Shown here: positions 1 to 5,709 of the stretch, in pieces
Layout of the letters: each line of letters begins with the position of its first letter
How positions within the stretch are numbered: position 1 is the first letter of the stretch
Notes under the pieces: model-generated
Told to the model about the DNA's origin: nothing
What the model saw: the letters and a program-made list of their open reading frames with translations, nothing else
Database searches by the model: none
Position numbers and translations under genes: made by a program
From: Pseudomonadota bacterium
Lineage (GTDB): Bacteria; Pseudomonadota; Alphaproteobacteria; Micropepsales; Micropepsaceae
Assembly: GCA_025360685.1 (NCBI GenBank)
Contig: JANYBR010000522.1
Coordinates: 1-8,112 of the forward strand
DNA length: 8,112 bases
Direction: 5' to 3'

Positions 1-315
1 CGCGCAGTGATGAGCCGATTTGGAAACAGAGTACTGGGGATCGACTTCGACGAGATGCTTCGAACACCCGCCGAAACCCTGTCGGCGGTCATGCGACACA
101 TTGGGATCGAAATCCAGCAGGGCTCGGCGCTTGACATCTCGCGGGGCCAGGCTATGACCAGATATTCCAAAGCGCCGGAATTTTCCTATTCCCCCCAACT
201 TCGCTTCGAGCTGCTTGCCGAAGCGCGGGTGGTGCATGCGCATGAACTGCAAAAAGGTCGACGCTTTCTGGAATTGCTCGGCGCCCAGTATCCGATGGTC
301 GCGGCGGTGCTATGA
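1..315 (+). CDS. Sulfotransferase-like protein, C-terminal fragment (5' end outside window)
   Basis: The reading frame is open at the left edge and ends at TGA 313-315, so only about the last 104 residues are visible. The pattern resembles the C-terminal part of alphaproteobacterial sulfotransferase-like proteins: a beta strand leading into 'DFDEMLRTPAETL', a helix ending in 'HIGIE', then 'TRYSKAPEFSYSP' and a long final helix. In this family that region follows the PAPS-binding core and forms part of the fold and substrate pocket; the diagnostic 5'-PSB and 3'-PB loops would lie upstream, outside the window. The GTG at 7 and ATG at 10 are internal codons, not starts, because the frame stays open before them. 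Its stop overlaps the stop of the convergent PKHD-type hydroxylase gene by 6 bp. The family call rests on recalled sequence pattern, so it is probable and not certain. Confidence 0.6.
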   Translation, partial: RAVMSRFGNRVLGIDFDEMLRTPAETLSAVMRHIGIEIQQGSALDISRGQAMTRYSKAPEFSYSPQLRFELLAEARVVHAHELQKGRRFLELLGAQYPMVAAVL

Positions 316-975
316 ACCCGACCACATTCGCAGGAGGTTCTGGCGAACGACCTCCAGCCTGACCCTGCTTTCCCAACTCATCTTCAGGCCTTCGAGCGCG
401 CCGACTTCGTTAAGTTCGTAGAGTTGTGTGCGCTTATGCTCATCTGCGATAATACTCTCGATGAACGTGATCGAGACGAGCCGAGCGCCTGATGTCACGG
501 GGCGTACTTCGTGAAGGAAAGTGGACGGATAACAAATTGCTTCGCCTGGATATCCCTTCATGACGATCGGCCGCGTGCCCGCATGGATCACCAGTTCGCC
601 ACCCGCATAGCTCATCGGATCCACCAGAAACACCGTGCAGGAAATGTCTGAGCGCAAGGTGCCGTTGACCAGAACAATGCGCGCCGCATCCGCATGCGCG
701 CCATATTTCATGCCGGGTTCGTAGCGGCAGAGTAGCGGCGGAGCGATGCGCGTCGGAAAGGCAAAGTCCTGAAACTCTCGCGATCGGGCGAACGCGGCTC
801 GCACGATCTCCACAGACTCCGAATATTTGGGATCGCCGAGATCGGCCTGCAGATTGTCCTTGGTCAAGTTGGAAGGATTGGAGAGGCGGCCTTCGACGAA
901 CTTCAGCTGCCGGCTCAATTCGACGAGGCGGGTGACCTCAGACTGGGTCAGAAAGTCCCTTAGTTCCAATATCAT
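310..975 (-). CDS. PKHD-type 2-oxoglutarate/Fe(II)-dependent hydroxylase (YbiX/PiuC-like)
   Basis: Encodes a 221-residue protein close in length and pattern to the PKHD-type hydroxylases typified by E. coli YbiX (about 225 aa). These are cytoplasmic prolyl-4-hydroxylase-like dioxygenases that use Fe(II) and 2-oxoglutarate; the natural substrate is not established, and some members lie beside iron-uptake receptor genes. Visible features from the chosen start: 'MILELRDFLT' at the N terminus; the HxD iron motif at H94/D96 within 'YGAHADA'; 'GGELVI' in the double-stranded beta-helix; the third iron ligand H155 in 'FLHEV'; and the 2-oxoglutarate arginine R165 in 'GARLVS'. The family C-terminal helix ending 'NLLRMWS' is intact. 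I chose ATG 975 over the upstream in-frame TTG at 1029 because it gives the family N terminus and a -10/-35 pair lies across the TTG region. No strong Shine-Dalgarno is seen. The gene is convergent with the sulfotransferase-like gene to its left. Confidence 0.9.
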   Translation of the reverse strand: MILELRDFLTQSEVTRLVELSRQLKFVEGRLSNPSNLTKDNLQADLGDPKYSESVEIVRAAFARSREFQDFAFPTRIAPPLLCRYEPGMKYGAHADAARIVLVNGTLRSDISCTVFLVDPMSYAGGELVIHAGTRPIVMKGYPGEAICYPSTFLHEVRPVTSGARLVSITFIESIIADEHKRTQLYELNEVGALEGLKMSWESRVRLEVVRQNLLRMWSGS

Positions 976-1000
976 GTCGAAACAATCTTCGAGAAACTTG

Positions 1001-1029
1001 ATGTTACCGAGTGCCTTGTGACGAGACAA
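1001..1029 (-). promoter_or_regulatory. Candidate sigma-70 promoter for the PKHD hydroxylase gene
   Basis: On the minus strand TTGTCT (1029-1024) is followed after exactly 17 bp by TAACAT (1006-1001). Each hexamer matches 4 of 6 consensus positions. Transcription would start near 994, giving a leader of about 20 nt before ATG 975. This fits the shorter protein start. It is a pattern match only. Confidence 0.35.
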
Positions 1030-1065
1030 TCACGCGTACAAGGGCGAAATTGATCCCGAACTCTC

Positions 1066-1102
1066 CGGGCACGACCTTCGCGGTACGACTCGAGCGTGCC
1101 CG
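1066..1102. repeat. Inverted repeat between the XRE gene and the hydroxylase gene
   Basis: A perfect 8-bp inverted repeat, CGGGCACG (1066-1073) and CGTGCCCG (1095-1102), encloses a 21-nt loop. It lies in the 168-bp gap downstream of the XRE stop and upstream of the hydroxylase start. There is no T-run after either arm, so a classical intrinsic terminator is unlikely. An operator or a weak transcript-end hairpin is possible. The rest of the gap shows only the candidate promoter at 1001-1029. Confidence 0.3.
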
Positions 1103-1143
1103 CACCATCTAATCCAACATTCTGAAACTGCGCGCCATTGAAA

Positions 1144-1440
1144 TCACTTGGCTTTTTGGCTTCGTTTTCCAGATTTGCGGTTTTCGCCAACTCGCGCGGT
1201 CCGCTTCAAGAACTCTATTGCGGGCAATCGCAAGTCGCTTTCCGCGCAAGCTTCTTCGTCTAAGAAAATGATCCCTTCATCGCGAAACATCTTTTCGAGT
1301 CTCTGGAGAGCACTCGCGAGTATTTCCTTGCCAGCCTCGTATCTCGACACCGTGTTTTTGTTCACACCGGTTCGTTTTTCGATATCTCGCACTTTCAATC
1401 GTAGAGCAGCACGCGCCATGCGCAGTTGCGAAGGCATCAT
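1144..1440 (-). CDS. XRE-family helix-turn-helix transcriptional regulator
   Basis: A 98-residue protein with a Cro/CI-type helix-turn-helix in its first 55 residues. 'MARAALRLKVRDIEKRTGVNKNTVSRYEAGKE' fits the five-helix XRE fold, with the recognition helix around 'NKNTVSRYEAG' (residues 27-37). The segment 'GIIFLDEE' (56-63) matches the short strand that ends many compact alphaproteobacterial XRE proteins. The last 20 residues are basic and rich in Lys, Arg and Ser. ATG 1440 is preferred because AAGGAG lies 11 nt upstream; ATG 1437 would be 14 nt away. The gene is divergent from the Gp157/Rad52 operon across 80 bp rich in GTAC repeats, the usual arrangement for an autoregulated repressor that also controls its neighbour. 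The target genes are inferred from position only. Confidence 0.85.
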   Translation of the reverse strand: MMPSQLRMARAALRLKVRDIEKRTGVNKNTVSRYEAGKEILASALQRLEKMFRDEGIIFLDEEACAESDLRLPAIEFLKRTARVGENRKSGKRSQKAK

Positions 1441-1451
1441 TTGGCCCTTGA

Positions 1452-1457
1452 CTCCTT
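1452..1457 (-). promoter_or_regulatory. Ribosome binding site of the XRE gene
   Basis: AAGGAG on the minus strand, 11 nt before ATG 1440. It favours the first of the two adjacent ATG codons. Confidence 0.6.
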
Positions 1458-1467
1458 GATCACATGT

Positions 1468-1503
1468 GGTACCCTGTACCTTACAAGATTCTACGTACTA
1501 CAA
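1468..1503. promoter_or_regulatory. Candidate operator cluster in the XRE/Gp157 divergent promoter region
   Basis: The 80-bp divergent spacer holds a perfect inverted repeat, GGTAC (1468-1472), CCT, GTACC (1476-1480), and a palindromic TACGTA (1492-1497). GTAC occurs at 1469, 1476 and 1495, and again at 1523 just inside the next gene. On the minus strand TTGTAAGGTAC (1486-1476) and TTGTAGTAC (1503-1495) form a loose direct repeat. Such small repeated dyads between a divergent XRE gene and its neighbour are typical repressor-binding sites. Core promoter hexamers here are weak: TAGAAT on the minus strand (1493-1488) is the best -10 candidate. Binding by the adjacent XRE protein is inferred. Confidence 0.45.
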
Positions 1504-1509
1504 AGGCTC

Positions 1510-1515
1510 AGGAGA
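1510..1515 (+). promoter_or_regulatory. Ribosome binding site deciding the Gp157-like start
   Basis: AGGAGA, with AGGAG ending 6 nt before ATG 1521. It selects that start over the in-frame ATG at 1464, which lies inside the operator region and has no Shine-Dalgarno. Confidence 0.8.
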
Positions 1516-1520
1516 AATTG

Positions 1521-2030
1521 ATGTACTCAACAGAGCTTCTGCGCACGGAGGTTACACACCACTTGATTCTCGCCGAACAGCTTAAAGCCTCCTACGCCGA
1601 AATCGACGATGAGACCCTGCGCGACACGCTGGAGGGGATCTCGGACCTGCCCGAGGCCGTATCGGCCGTCATCCGCTCCAGTCTGGATGATGAGGCCTAT
1701 ATCCAGGGCCTGAAGGGCCGGCTGGAGGATCTGCAGGCTCGGCTGTCGCGGCTGCGGGAGCGCTACGAGAAGAAGCGGGCCCTGGCCCGCTGGGCCATGG
1801 TCGAAGCGGACCTGGACAAGGTCGTGGCGGCGGATCTGTCGGTCAGCCTGAGGAGGGCCGGCGAGAAGCTGGAAGTCATCGATGAGGGCAGGGTACCGGA
1901 GGCCTTCTTCGTGCCGCAGCCTGCCAAGCTCGACCGCAAGGCGCTTGCTGATGCCCTCAAGCGTGGCGAGATGGTCAAAGGCGCACTGCTGGTTCTGGCG
2001 GAGCCGTCCATCACGGTGAGGGTGCGATGA
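1521..2030 (+). CDS. Siphovirus Gp157-family protein
   Basis: A 169-residue protein with the architecture of the Siphovirus Gp157 family. The N-terminal helical part carries 'DDETLRDTLEGI' (29-40). A charged coiled-coil-like stretch covers about 45-95. A C-terminal beta-rich segment has the family signature 'VPEAFF', then 'KLDRKALADALKRGE' and 'VKGALLV', ending in 'ITVRVR'. The family is known from phages and prophages, where a streptococcal member was linked to phage resistance; its molecular role is unsettled. In alphaproteobacteria such genes often sit just before a recombinase gene, as here. The stop overlaps the start of the Rad52-like gene by 4 bp (ATGA), implying translational coupling. 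ATG 1521 is chosen for its strong ribosome binding site. A helper role in single-strand DNA recombination is inferred from context. Confidence 0.85.
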   Translation: MYSTELLRTEVTHHLILAEQLKASYAEIDDETLRDTLEGISDLPEAVSAVIRSSLDDEAYIQGLKGRLEDLQARLSRLRERYEKKRALARWAMVEADLDKVVAADLSVSLRRAGEKLEVIDEGRVPEAFFVPQPAKLDRKALADALKRGEMVKGALLVLAEPSITVRVR

Positions 2031-3256
2031 GCGGCTTCTCGTCTGCCCAACTGCGCAAGCTCAGTGGCAAGCTGGACCGTGCCCATGTCCAGTCCCGCAG
2101 CGTCGAGGGCAAGAACATCGATTATATTGAGGGCTGGTTTGCTCTGAGCCAGGCCAACGCCATCTTCGGCTTTGGCGGCTGGGACCGTGAGACGGTTCAC
2201 TTTGAGCGCCTGTTTGAACGGACACGGGGCGAGATGACCACCTGCGCCTACTCAGCCCGGGTGCGCATCAAGGTGCGGGCCGGTGACCACACGGTCTCGC
2301 GCGAGGGGACAGGCTGCGGAACGGCCTCCGCCCGCAATGCCGCGGATGCGCATGAGCGAGCCATCAAGGCGGCCGAGACTGACGCCACCAAAAGGGCGCT
2401 GGCTACCTTCGGCAACCGGTTCGGACTTTGTCTTTATGACAAGGAGCAGGCCGGGGTCAGCGAGCCAGCGTCGCACTCCCTTCAGATCCTGTGTCCGGAC
2501 GGGCAGGTGTTTGTCGATCACCTCTCGCCAGAGGGCTTCTGCACCGCCTTGCGCAAAATCATTGAGTCCACCACCGATCCGGCCGACCTCGCACTTTGGC
2601 GGCGGCGCAACACGGCACAGATGGCGCTCCTTCGGGAACTTGCGCCGGGTCTGAAGACCCAGCGCGGTCAGCACTATGCAGATGTACTGGAGAAGCTGTT
2701 CGGTTCCAGGTCGGTTGCCTTGCCAACCCCGGCGGCAGGTCCGATCGGCGACCACAATCCGAACGGTGCGGCCACCACAGACGGCCGACAGGATCAAGCC
2801 GCCACCACGGAAGCTGTGATCGCCGAGGCGCTTTATGAAGCTGCACGCCCCTTGGCCCCGTCACGTATCGCCTACGGCCCGCGCATCGACAAAGCCGCAC
2901 TCACCTTCAGGACCGATCGCCGCCTGCGCGACAAGGCGCACCTGCGTCAGGTCGGTACCCTTCCCTGCTTGATCTGCAAGTCCGTCCCCTCCCATCCCCA
3001 CCATCTGACCTTTGCCCAGCCGCGAGGTCTGGCGCTCAAGGTCAGCGACGAGTTCGTTGTTCCGCTCTGCGCCGTGCATCACAACGAGGTGCATCGAGGC
3101 GGAGCCGAGTATCTTTGGTGGAAGAGGGTCGGGATTGAACCGCTGGTCATCGCACAGCGACTTTGGGCTGAGAGTCGGGTGCCGGTCGGGGCTGCGACCA
3201 GCGGCGGTGTTCGGGTCGCGTTGGACGGTCCAGCGTCAGTGTCGGCCAATTCGTAA
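2027..3256 (+). CDS. Rad52/Rad22-like single-strand annealing protein with C-terminal HNH-like nuclease domain
   Basis: A 409-residue, two-domain protein. Residues about 1-145 match the Rad52/Rad22 double-strand-break repair domain: 'YIEGWFALSQANAIFG' (33-48), 'GWDRET' (51-56), and the helix 'HERAIKAAETDATKRALATFGN' region (109-130) ending in 'FGLCLYD'. Rad52-type proteins anneal complementary single strands, and phages use them for recombination. Residues about 145-280 form a helical and then Ala/Thr-rich linker. Residues about 284-380 resemble an HNH/DUF968-like domain: CxxC at C314/C317, 'HPHHL' at 323-327, 'PLC' with C348, 'HHNEVH' at 351-356, then 'WW' at 364-365. These Cys and His could bind zinc and a catalytic metal. 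The gene is coupled to the Gp157-like gene by an ATGA overlap. Similar fused proteins occur in alphaproteobacteria as I recall, so the fusion itself need not be new. DNA annealing and cleavage are inferred from the domains. Confidence 0.85.
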   Translation: MSGFSSAQLRKLSGKLDRAHVQSRSVEGKNIDYIEGWFALSQANAIFGFGGWDRETVHFERLFERTRGEMTTCAYSARVRIKVRAGDHTVSREGTGCGTASARNAADAHERAIKAAETDATKRALATFGNRFGLCLYDKEQAGVSEPASHSLQILCPDGQVFVDHLSPEGFCTALRKIIESTTDPADLALWRRRNTAQMALLRELAPGLKTQRGQHYADVLEKLFGSRSVALPTPAAGPIGDHNPNGAATTDGRQDQAATTEAVIAEALYEAARPLAPSRIAYGPRIDKAALTFRTDRRLRDKAHLRQVGTLPCLICKSVPSHPHHLTFAQPRGLALKVSDEFVVPLCAVHHNEVHRGGAEYLWWKRVGIEPLVIAQRLWAESRVPVGAATSGGVRVALDGPASVSANS

Positions 3257-3315
3257 CCATCGACAAAGCCGGGGCTTCCCGCAGGCGGCGTTTCTTCGCG
3301 CACGATGCCCTCGCC

Positions 3316-4065
3316 ATGGAATATGCCGGAACCGACGACTCCACTCTCACACCCCAGGGTAGGCAGGGAATCGACGACTGGGTTGCACGGAAAACGTCTA
3401 CCGCGAAGCTTGAAGCCAACCGCGCCAACGCCAAGAGGAGCACCGGTCCCAAATCTGCGCGCGGCAAGGCGCTTGCAAAATACAATGCCCGCAGGCACGG
3501 CCTGTTCGCGGTCGGCCGTCTTATTCCCGGCGAGGACAAACACCAACATGAAAAGCTCGCCTCGCGGCTGATCGCCGAACTGACTCCGTCCTGCTCGATC
3601 GGGGCCATGCTGGTCGACCAAATTATTGGCGATCTGTGGCGCCTGCAGCGGCTGGAGCAGGCGGAGACGGCGTACCTGCGTAGCGTTCAGGAGGCGGTGT
3701 TCGACCGGCTCCGTCGAGCGCGGCCCGATCGCCCACTAGCATCACTCGATGGACGATTCCAGGATTGTCCGCCCGATGGCGCCGCTTGCAACATCGAACG
3801 TCCTCAAGGCCAGCCTCAATCGGTTCCCTCTGGCACGGCCGACAGCGGCGCATCGGACAAGAGGCAGTTTCGCGATGTTATGCCCGTCCCAGAGTCACAG
3901 CGGTCAACGTTCGACGGCGCGCGAATTCTAGGATCATCGCTTCTGGAAGCTCTTGTCGATCCCAGTCGGGCGTTTCCCCATGCCACGCTCGACCAGATCC
4001 GTCGCTCGCTCGTCCGCAATATCTTGCGGAACTATGACAGACTGGGCGTAATTCAGAACCCGTAG
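3316..4065 (+). CDS. Conserved protein of unknown function, paralog 1 (STGPKS / HGL N-terminal motif)
   Basis: A 249-residue soluble protein with no signal peptide or membrane segment. I recognise the N-terminal pattern 'NRANAKRSTGPKSARGKA...NARRHGL' (about 35-63), which recurs in uncharacterised proteins of rhizobia and other bacteria, but I know no established function. Next comes a helical block with 'MLVDQIIGDLWRLQRLEQAE' (98-117), a Pro/Gly/Ser-rich variable stretch (about 135-205), and a C-terminal helix pair with 'IRRSLVRNILRNY' (228-240). The basic N terminus could contact nucleic acid, which is inference only. The start is uncertain: ATG 3316 is the only in-frame ATG before the motif, it has no clear Shine-Dalgarno, and the frame stays open upstream into the preceding gene. 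It lies 59 bp after the Rad52-like gene on the same strand and may be cotranscribed. It is clearly related to the gene at 4512-5270. Confidence 0.7.
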   Translation: MEYAGTDDSTLTPQGRQGIDDWVARKTSTAKLEANRANAKRSTGPKSARGKALAKYNARRHGLFAVGRLIPGEDKHQHEKLASRLIAELTPSCSIGAMLVDQIIGDLWRLQRLEQAETAYLRSVQEAVFDRLRRARPDRPLASLDGRFQDCPPDGAACNIERPQGQPQSVPSGTADSGASDKRQFRDVMPVPESQRSTFDGARILGSSLLEALVDPSRAFPHATLDQIRRSLVRNILRNYDRLGVIQNP

Positions 4066-4511
4066 ACGCAGCGAGGATTAAGCCGCAAAAGACACACCGG
4101 GTAAATTCACGCTAAATCGTTTGCGTTAACCTTCCAAATGGCGACCGTCTACCTTCGGTTTAGGAAGCATGACGTCAGAGAAATGTGGCCATTCAACCCA
4201 TTTCCTCAGAGTATGCGTCGTTCGTTTTCGTAGCGCGTCGAGAAGTCAGGGCTCAAAAATAACATTTGCAACATTGAATTAAGGTGCAGTGATTATTATT
4301 TCAGGTGCGGGCAAAGGAGCCAGGGCGTCACGAAATCGCCGTCGCTGGCACTTGCCTCAAGTAGGAGACGGTCGAATCGTTGTTGGCAGATTCAAGGACC
4401 GGAGCATGTGCCGCTAAATCAGCATTTGGTTCACAGCCGCGCAAGAGGAACTCTCCCGCCAGCCAACGATGGCAGGATTTAGCGAATCCAGCCTCAATGG
4501 GGAGTCACGCC
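4066..4511. other. 446-bp intergenic spacer between the two paralogs, AT-richer than its surroundings
   Basis: No convincing gene is seen. The 9-mer CGCTAAATC occurs at 4110-4118 and 4412-4420 and in inverted form (GATTTAGCG) at 4476-4484; the last two could pair across 55 nt. An imperfect hairpin, GAGAAATG (4178-4185) with CATTTCCTC (4199-4207, one bulged base), is also present. AGGTGC is directly repeated at 4282-4287 and 4303-4308, two helical turns apart, flanking an AT-rich patch. A weak promoter, TTGCAA (4266-4271) and GATTAT (4291-4296) with a 19-bp spacer, could serve the downstream paralog. The in-frame extension of that paralog back to TTG 4380 is not supported by family similarity. 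Confidence 0.4.
4498..4504 (+). promoter_or_regulatory. Ribosome binding site deciding the paralog 2 start
   Basis: TGGGGAG ends 7 nt before ATG 4512. It overlaps the alternative in-frame ATG at 4497, which makes that upstream codon an unlikely start. Confidence 0.7.
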
Positions 4512-5270
4512 ATGACGTCCGAAAATAAGTGCGCATCCAACCGAGCCAACGCCAATAAAAGCTCCGGTCCGAAATCTGGCCGTGGCAAAGCGCTCACGCG
4601 ATTTAATTCGGTCAAACACGGCGGCTTTGCGATACAGCGACTGCTTCACGGTGAGGACGAAGTCGAGTACCGGCAGCTTTCAGCCGCGATTGTGGCCGAA
4701 ACCCTACCGAACTCAACTATCGAGAGCATGTTGGTTGATCAAATCATCTCCGATATGTGGCGCTTAAAGAGGCTCGAGCGAGCCGACGTCGCGTATTTTG
4801 ATCGCGTTAGGAAGTCGATCGTGACAGGTATTCTGACGTCGCTGTCGGACGCGGAGTTCGAAGCGGCGCGGGGCAGCGATGTGGACGAAGAGCTTCTTCG
4901 CTCTGGCGCCCGCGCCAGACGGGAACGACAAGCTGCGTTTGATCTGGAGCTTGCGGGTCTCGGCGTAGTTCCGCGAAGCCGACCAAGTCAGAAAACAGTG
5001 TCCGCCTCAGAAGCGGAAGCAGCAATGAATTCTATGAAGCGAAAACTCGAGCATGGGGACTCATTGGACGAAATGCTTCTTGACGGAATCGCCGCTTCCG
5101 ACAAAGCATTTGCCTACACGACTATCGACAATATTCGCCGCTCGCTGGTACGCGAAATTAAACGGAACTATGCTGATCTACTCAAACTTCAGCAAATTCG
5201 CTTTACGATCGAGCCCCAGGCCACGGATGAAATATCGCCGAGCGTTGGCGCTGCCGTAAGTTCAACGTGA
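4512..5270 (+). CDS. Conserved protein of unknown function, paralog 2 (SSGPKS / HGG N-terminal motif)
   Basis: A 252-residue soluble protein of the same unnamed family as the gene at 3316-4065. By hand alignment, residues 10-95 match residues 35-120 of that protein without gaps at about 47 of 86 positions, including 'NRANA', 'SGPKS', 'RGKAL', 'GED' and 'MLVDQII-D-WRL-RLE'. The C-terminal block around 'IDNIRRSLVREIKRNY' (205-220) matches at about half of its positions. The middle (about 100-185) is unrelated: here it is charged, with several Arg and Glu clusters, and contains 'EAEAAMNSMKRKLEHGDSLDEMLL'. The family consensus HGL is HGG here. ATG 4512 is chosen for its ribosome binding site and because the conserved block begins at once; longer starts at 4497 or 4380 add unconserved sequence. 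It probably has its own promoter in the spacer upstream. Function unknown. Confidence 0.75.
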   Translation: MTSENKCASNRANANKSSGPKSGRGKALTRFNSVKHGGFAIQRLLHGEDEVEYRQLSAAIVAETLPNSTIESMLVDQIISDMWRLKRLERADVAYFDRVRKSIVTGILTSLSDAEFEAARGSDVDEELLRSGARARRERQAAFDLELAGLGVVPRSRPSQKTVSASEAEAAMNSMKRKLEHGDSLDEMLLDGIAASDKAFAYTTIDNIRRSLVREIKRNYADLLKLQQIRFTIEPQATDEISPSVGAAVSST

Positions 5271-5351
5271 TATCGAAAGTAGACCACCGTGCGACTGCGG
5301 GTACGATTTAAGGCGGTAGGAAATTGCTCTAGTTTGATCGTCATGCTACGC

Positions 5352-5357
5352 TATAGT
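5352..5357 (+). promoter_or_regulatory. Possible -10 element of the small exported-protein gene
   Basis: TATAGT lies about 55 nt before ATG 5413. No -35 hexamer sits at the right distance: TTGATC at 5334-5339 is only 12 bp away and TTGCTC at 5324-5329 is 22 bp away. This is a weak call. Confidence 0.25.
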
Positions 5358-5376
5358 GACAAGCACCATGGCGTTA

Positions 5377-5394
5377 GCCGCCCCTCGAAGCGGC
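5377..5394 (+). promoter_or_regulatory. Small GC-rich hairpin in the leader of the exported-protein gene
   Basis: GCCGC (5377-5381) can pair with GCGGC (5390-5394) around an 8-nt loop, ending 6 nt before the Shine-Dalgarno AGGAG at 5401. It could affect ribosome access, but the stem is short and may be chance in GC-rich DNA. Confidence 0.2.
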
Positions 5395-5400
5395 CCCTTG

Positions 5401-5405
5401 AGGAG
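5401..5405 (+). promoter_or_regulatory. Ribosome binding site deciding the start of the exported protein
   Basis: AGGAG, 7 nt before ATG 5413. It selects the start that places a signal peptide exactly at the N terminus. Confidence 0.8.
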
Positions 5406-5412
5406 TTGTAAC

Positions 5413-5709
5413 ATGTTTAGGTTCTCAACCTGTGTTCTTGCATTCATCGGTTTTGTCATGTCCGGCCCGATCGCCGCCGCCGATCCCGCAACTCCGTCAG
5501 CGGGCCAAGCGGCGTCGACAGATCCTGCATTGACCGAAAACCTGGACAGGATCGAGTGCCGCACGCTTGCGCCTGAGACTGGCACGCGGCTTGGAGCGAG
5601 GCGGGAGTGCCGAACCATCAGGGCGTGGAATGAAATTCGCGACGCGGGTCAAAAGGCACTCATCGACGTTCAGTCTCGCGGATTGCAACACACTCTTCCT
5701 GGCAGTTGA
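5413..5709 (+). CDS. Small exported protein with two conserved-type cysteines, function unknown
   Basis: A 98-residue precursor. Residues 1-23 form a typical Sec signal peptide: 'MFRF', a hydrophobic core 'CVLAFIGFVMSG', and cleavage most likely after 'IAA' or 'AAA' before 'DPAT'. The predicted mature protein of about 75 residues begins with an Ala/Pro/Thr-rich linker and then carries 'ECRTLAPETGTRLGARRECRT' in two halves, with cysteines 17 positions apart, followed by 'WNEI' and a Gln/Arg-rich helix. This C(R)-x-TGTR-x-RR-x-C arrangement is familiar from small periplasmic hypothetical proteins of sphingomonads, caulobacters and relatives; no function is known to me. The two cysteines could form a disulfide in the periplasm. 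The longer in-frame start at 5356 would bury the signal peptide and is rejected. The gene is flanked by 142 bp and 113 bp of non-coding DNA, so it is probably transcribed alone. Confidence 0.75.
   Translation: MFRFSTCVLAFIGFVMSGPIAAADPATPSAGQAASTDPALTENLDRIECRTLAPETGTRLGARRECRTIRAWNEIRDAGQKALIDVQSRGLQHTLPGS

Noticed and set aside
1066..1102. Rho-independent terminator for the XRE gene
   Set aside because: The stem is perfect but the loop is 21 nt and no T-run follows on the minus strand.
972..1190. A 72-codon minus-strand frame starting inside the XRE gene and covering the gap to the hydroxylase gene
   Set aside because: It overlaps the XRE 3' end and the hydroxylase start, has no recognisable family pattern and no clear Shine-Dalgarno.
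1464..1520. Upstream in-frame ATG 1464 extending the Gp157-like protein by 19 residues
   Set aside because: No Shine-Dalgarno, lies within the dyad-rich promoter region, and the family begins near the ATG at 1521, which has AGGAG at 6 nt.
1441..1520. Alphaproteobacterial LexA box (GTTC-N7-GTTC) controlling the recombination operon
   Set aside because: No GTTC-N7-GTTC or GAAC-N7-GAAC is present in this promoter region; the GTTC/GAAC pairs at 5710-5726 are inverted and not direct.
2252..2797. Long antisense open frames across the Rad52-HNH gene (also 1763-2200 and 3079-3621)
   Set aside because: Shadows of high-GC coding sequence; the plus-strand frames carry clear family motifs.
4121..4131. 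GCGTTAACC resembling a CtrA half-site
   Set aside because: A single TTAACC half-site without the partner TTAA at the expected spacing, far from a gene start.
4380..4511. N-terminal extension of paralog 2 from TTG 4380
   Set aside because: The extra 44 residues have no counterpart in the paralog, and ATG 4512 has a good ribosome binding site.
976..5412. Attachment-site direct repeats bounding the central block
   Set aside because: By eye only trivial matches such as GAAATTG (near 1046 and 5320) are shared between the two edges, and no integrase gene is present.
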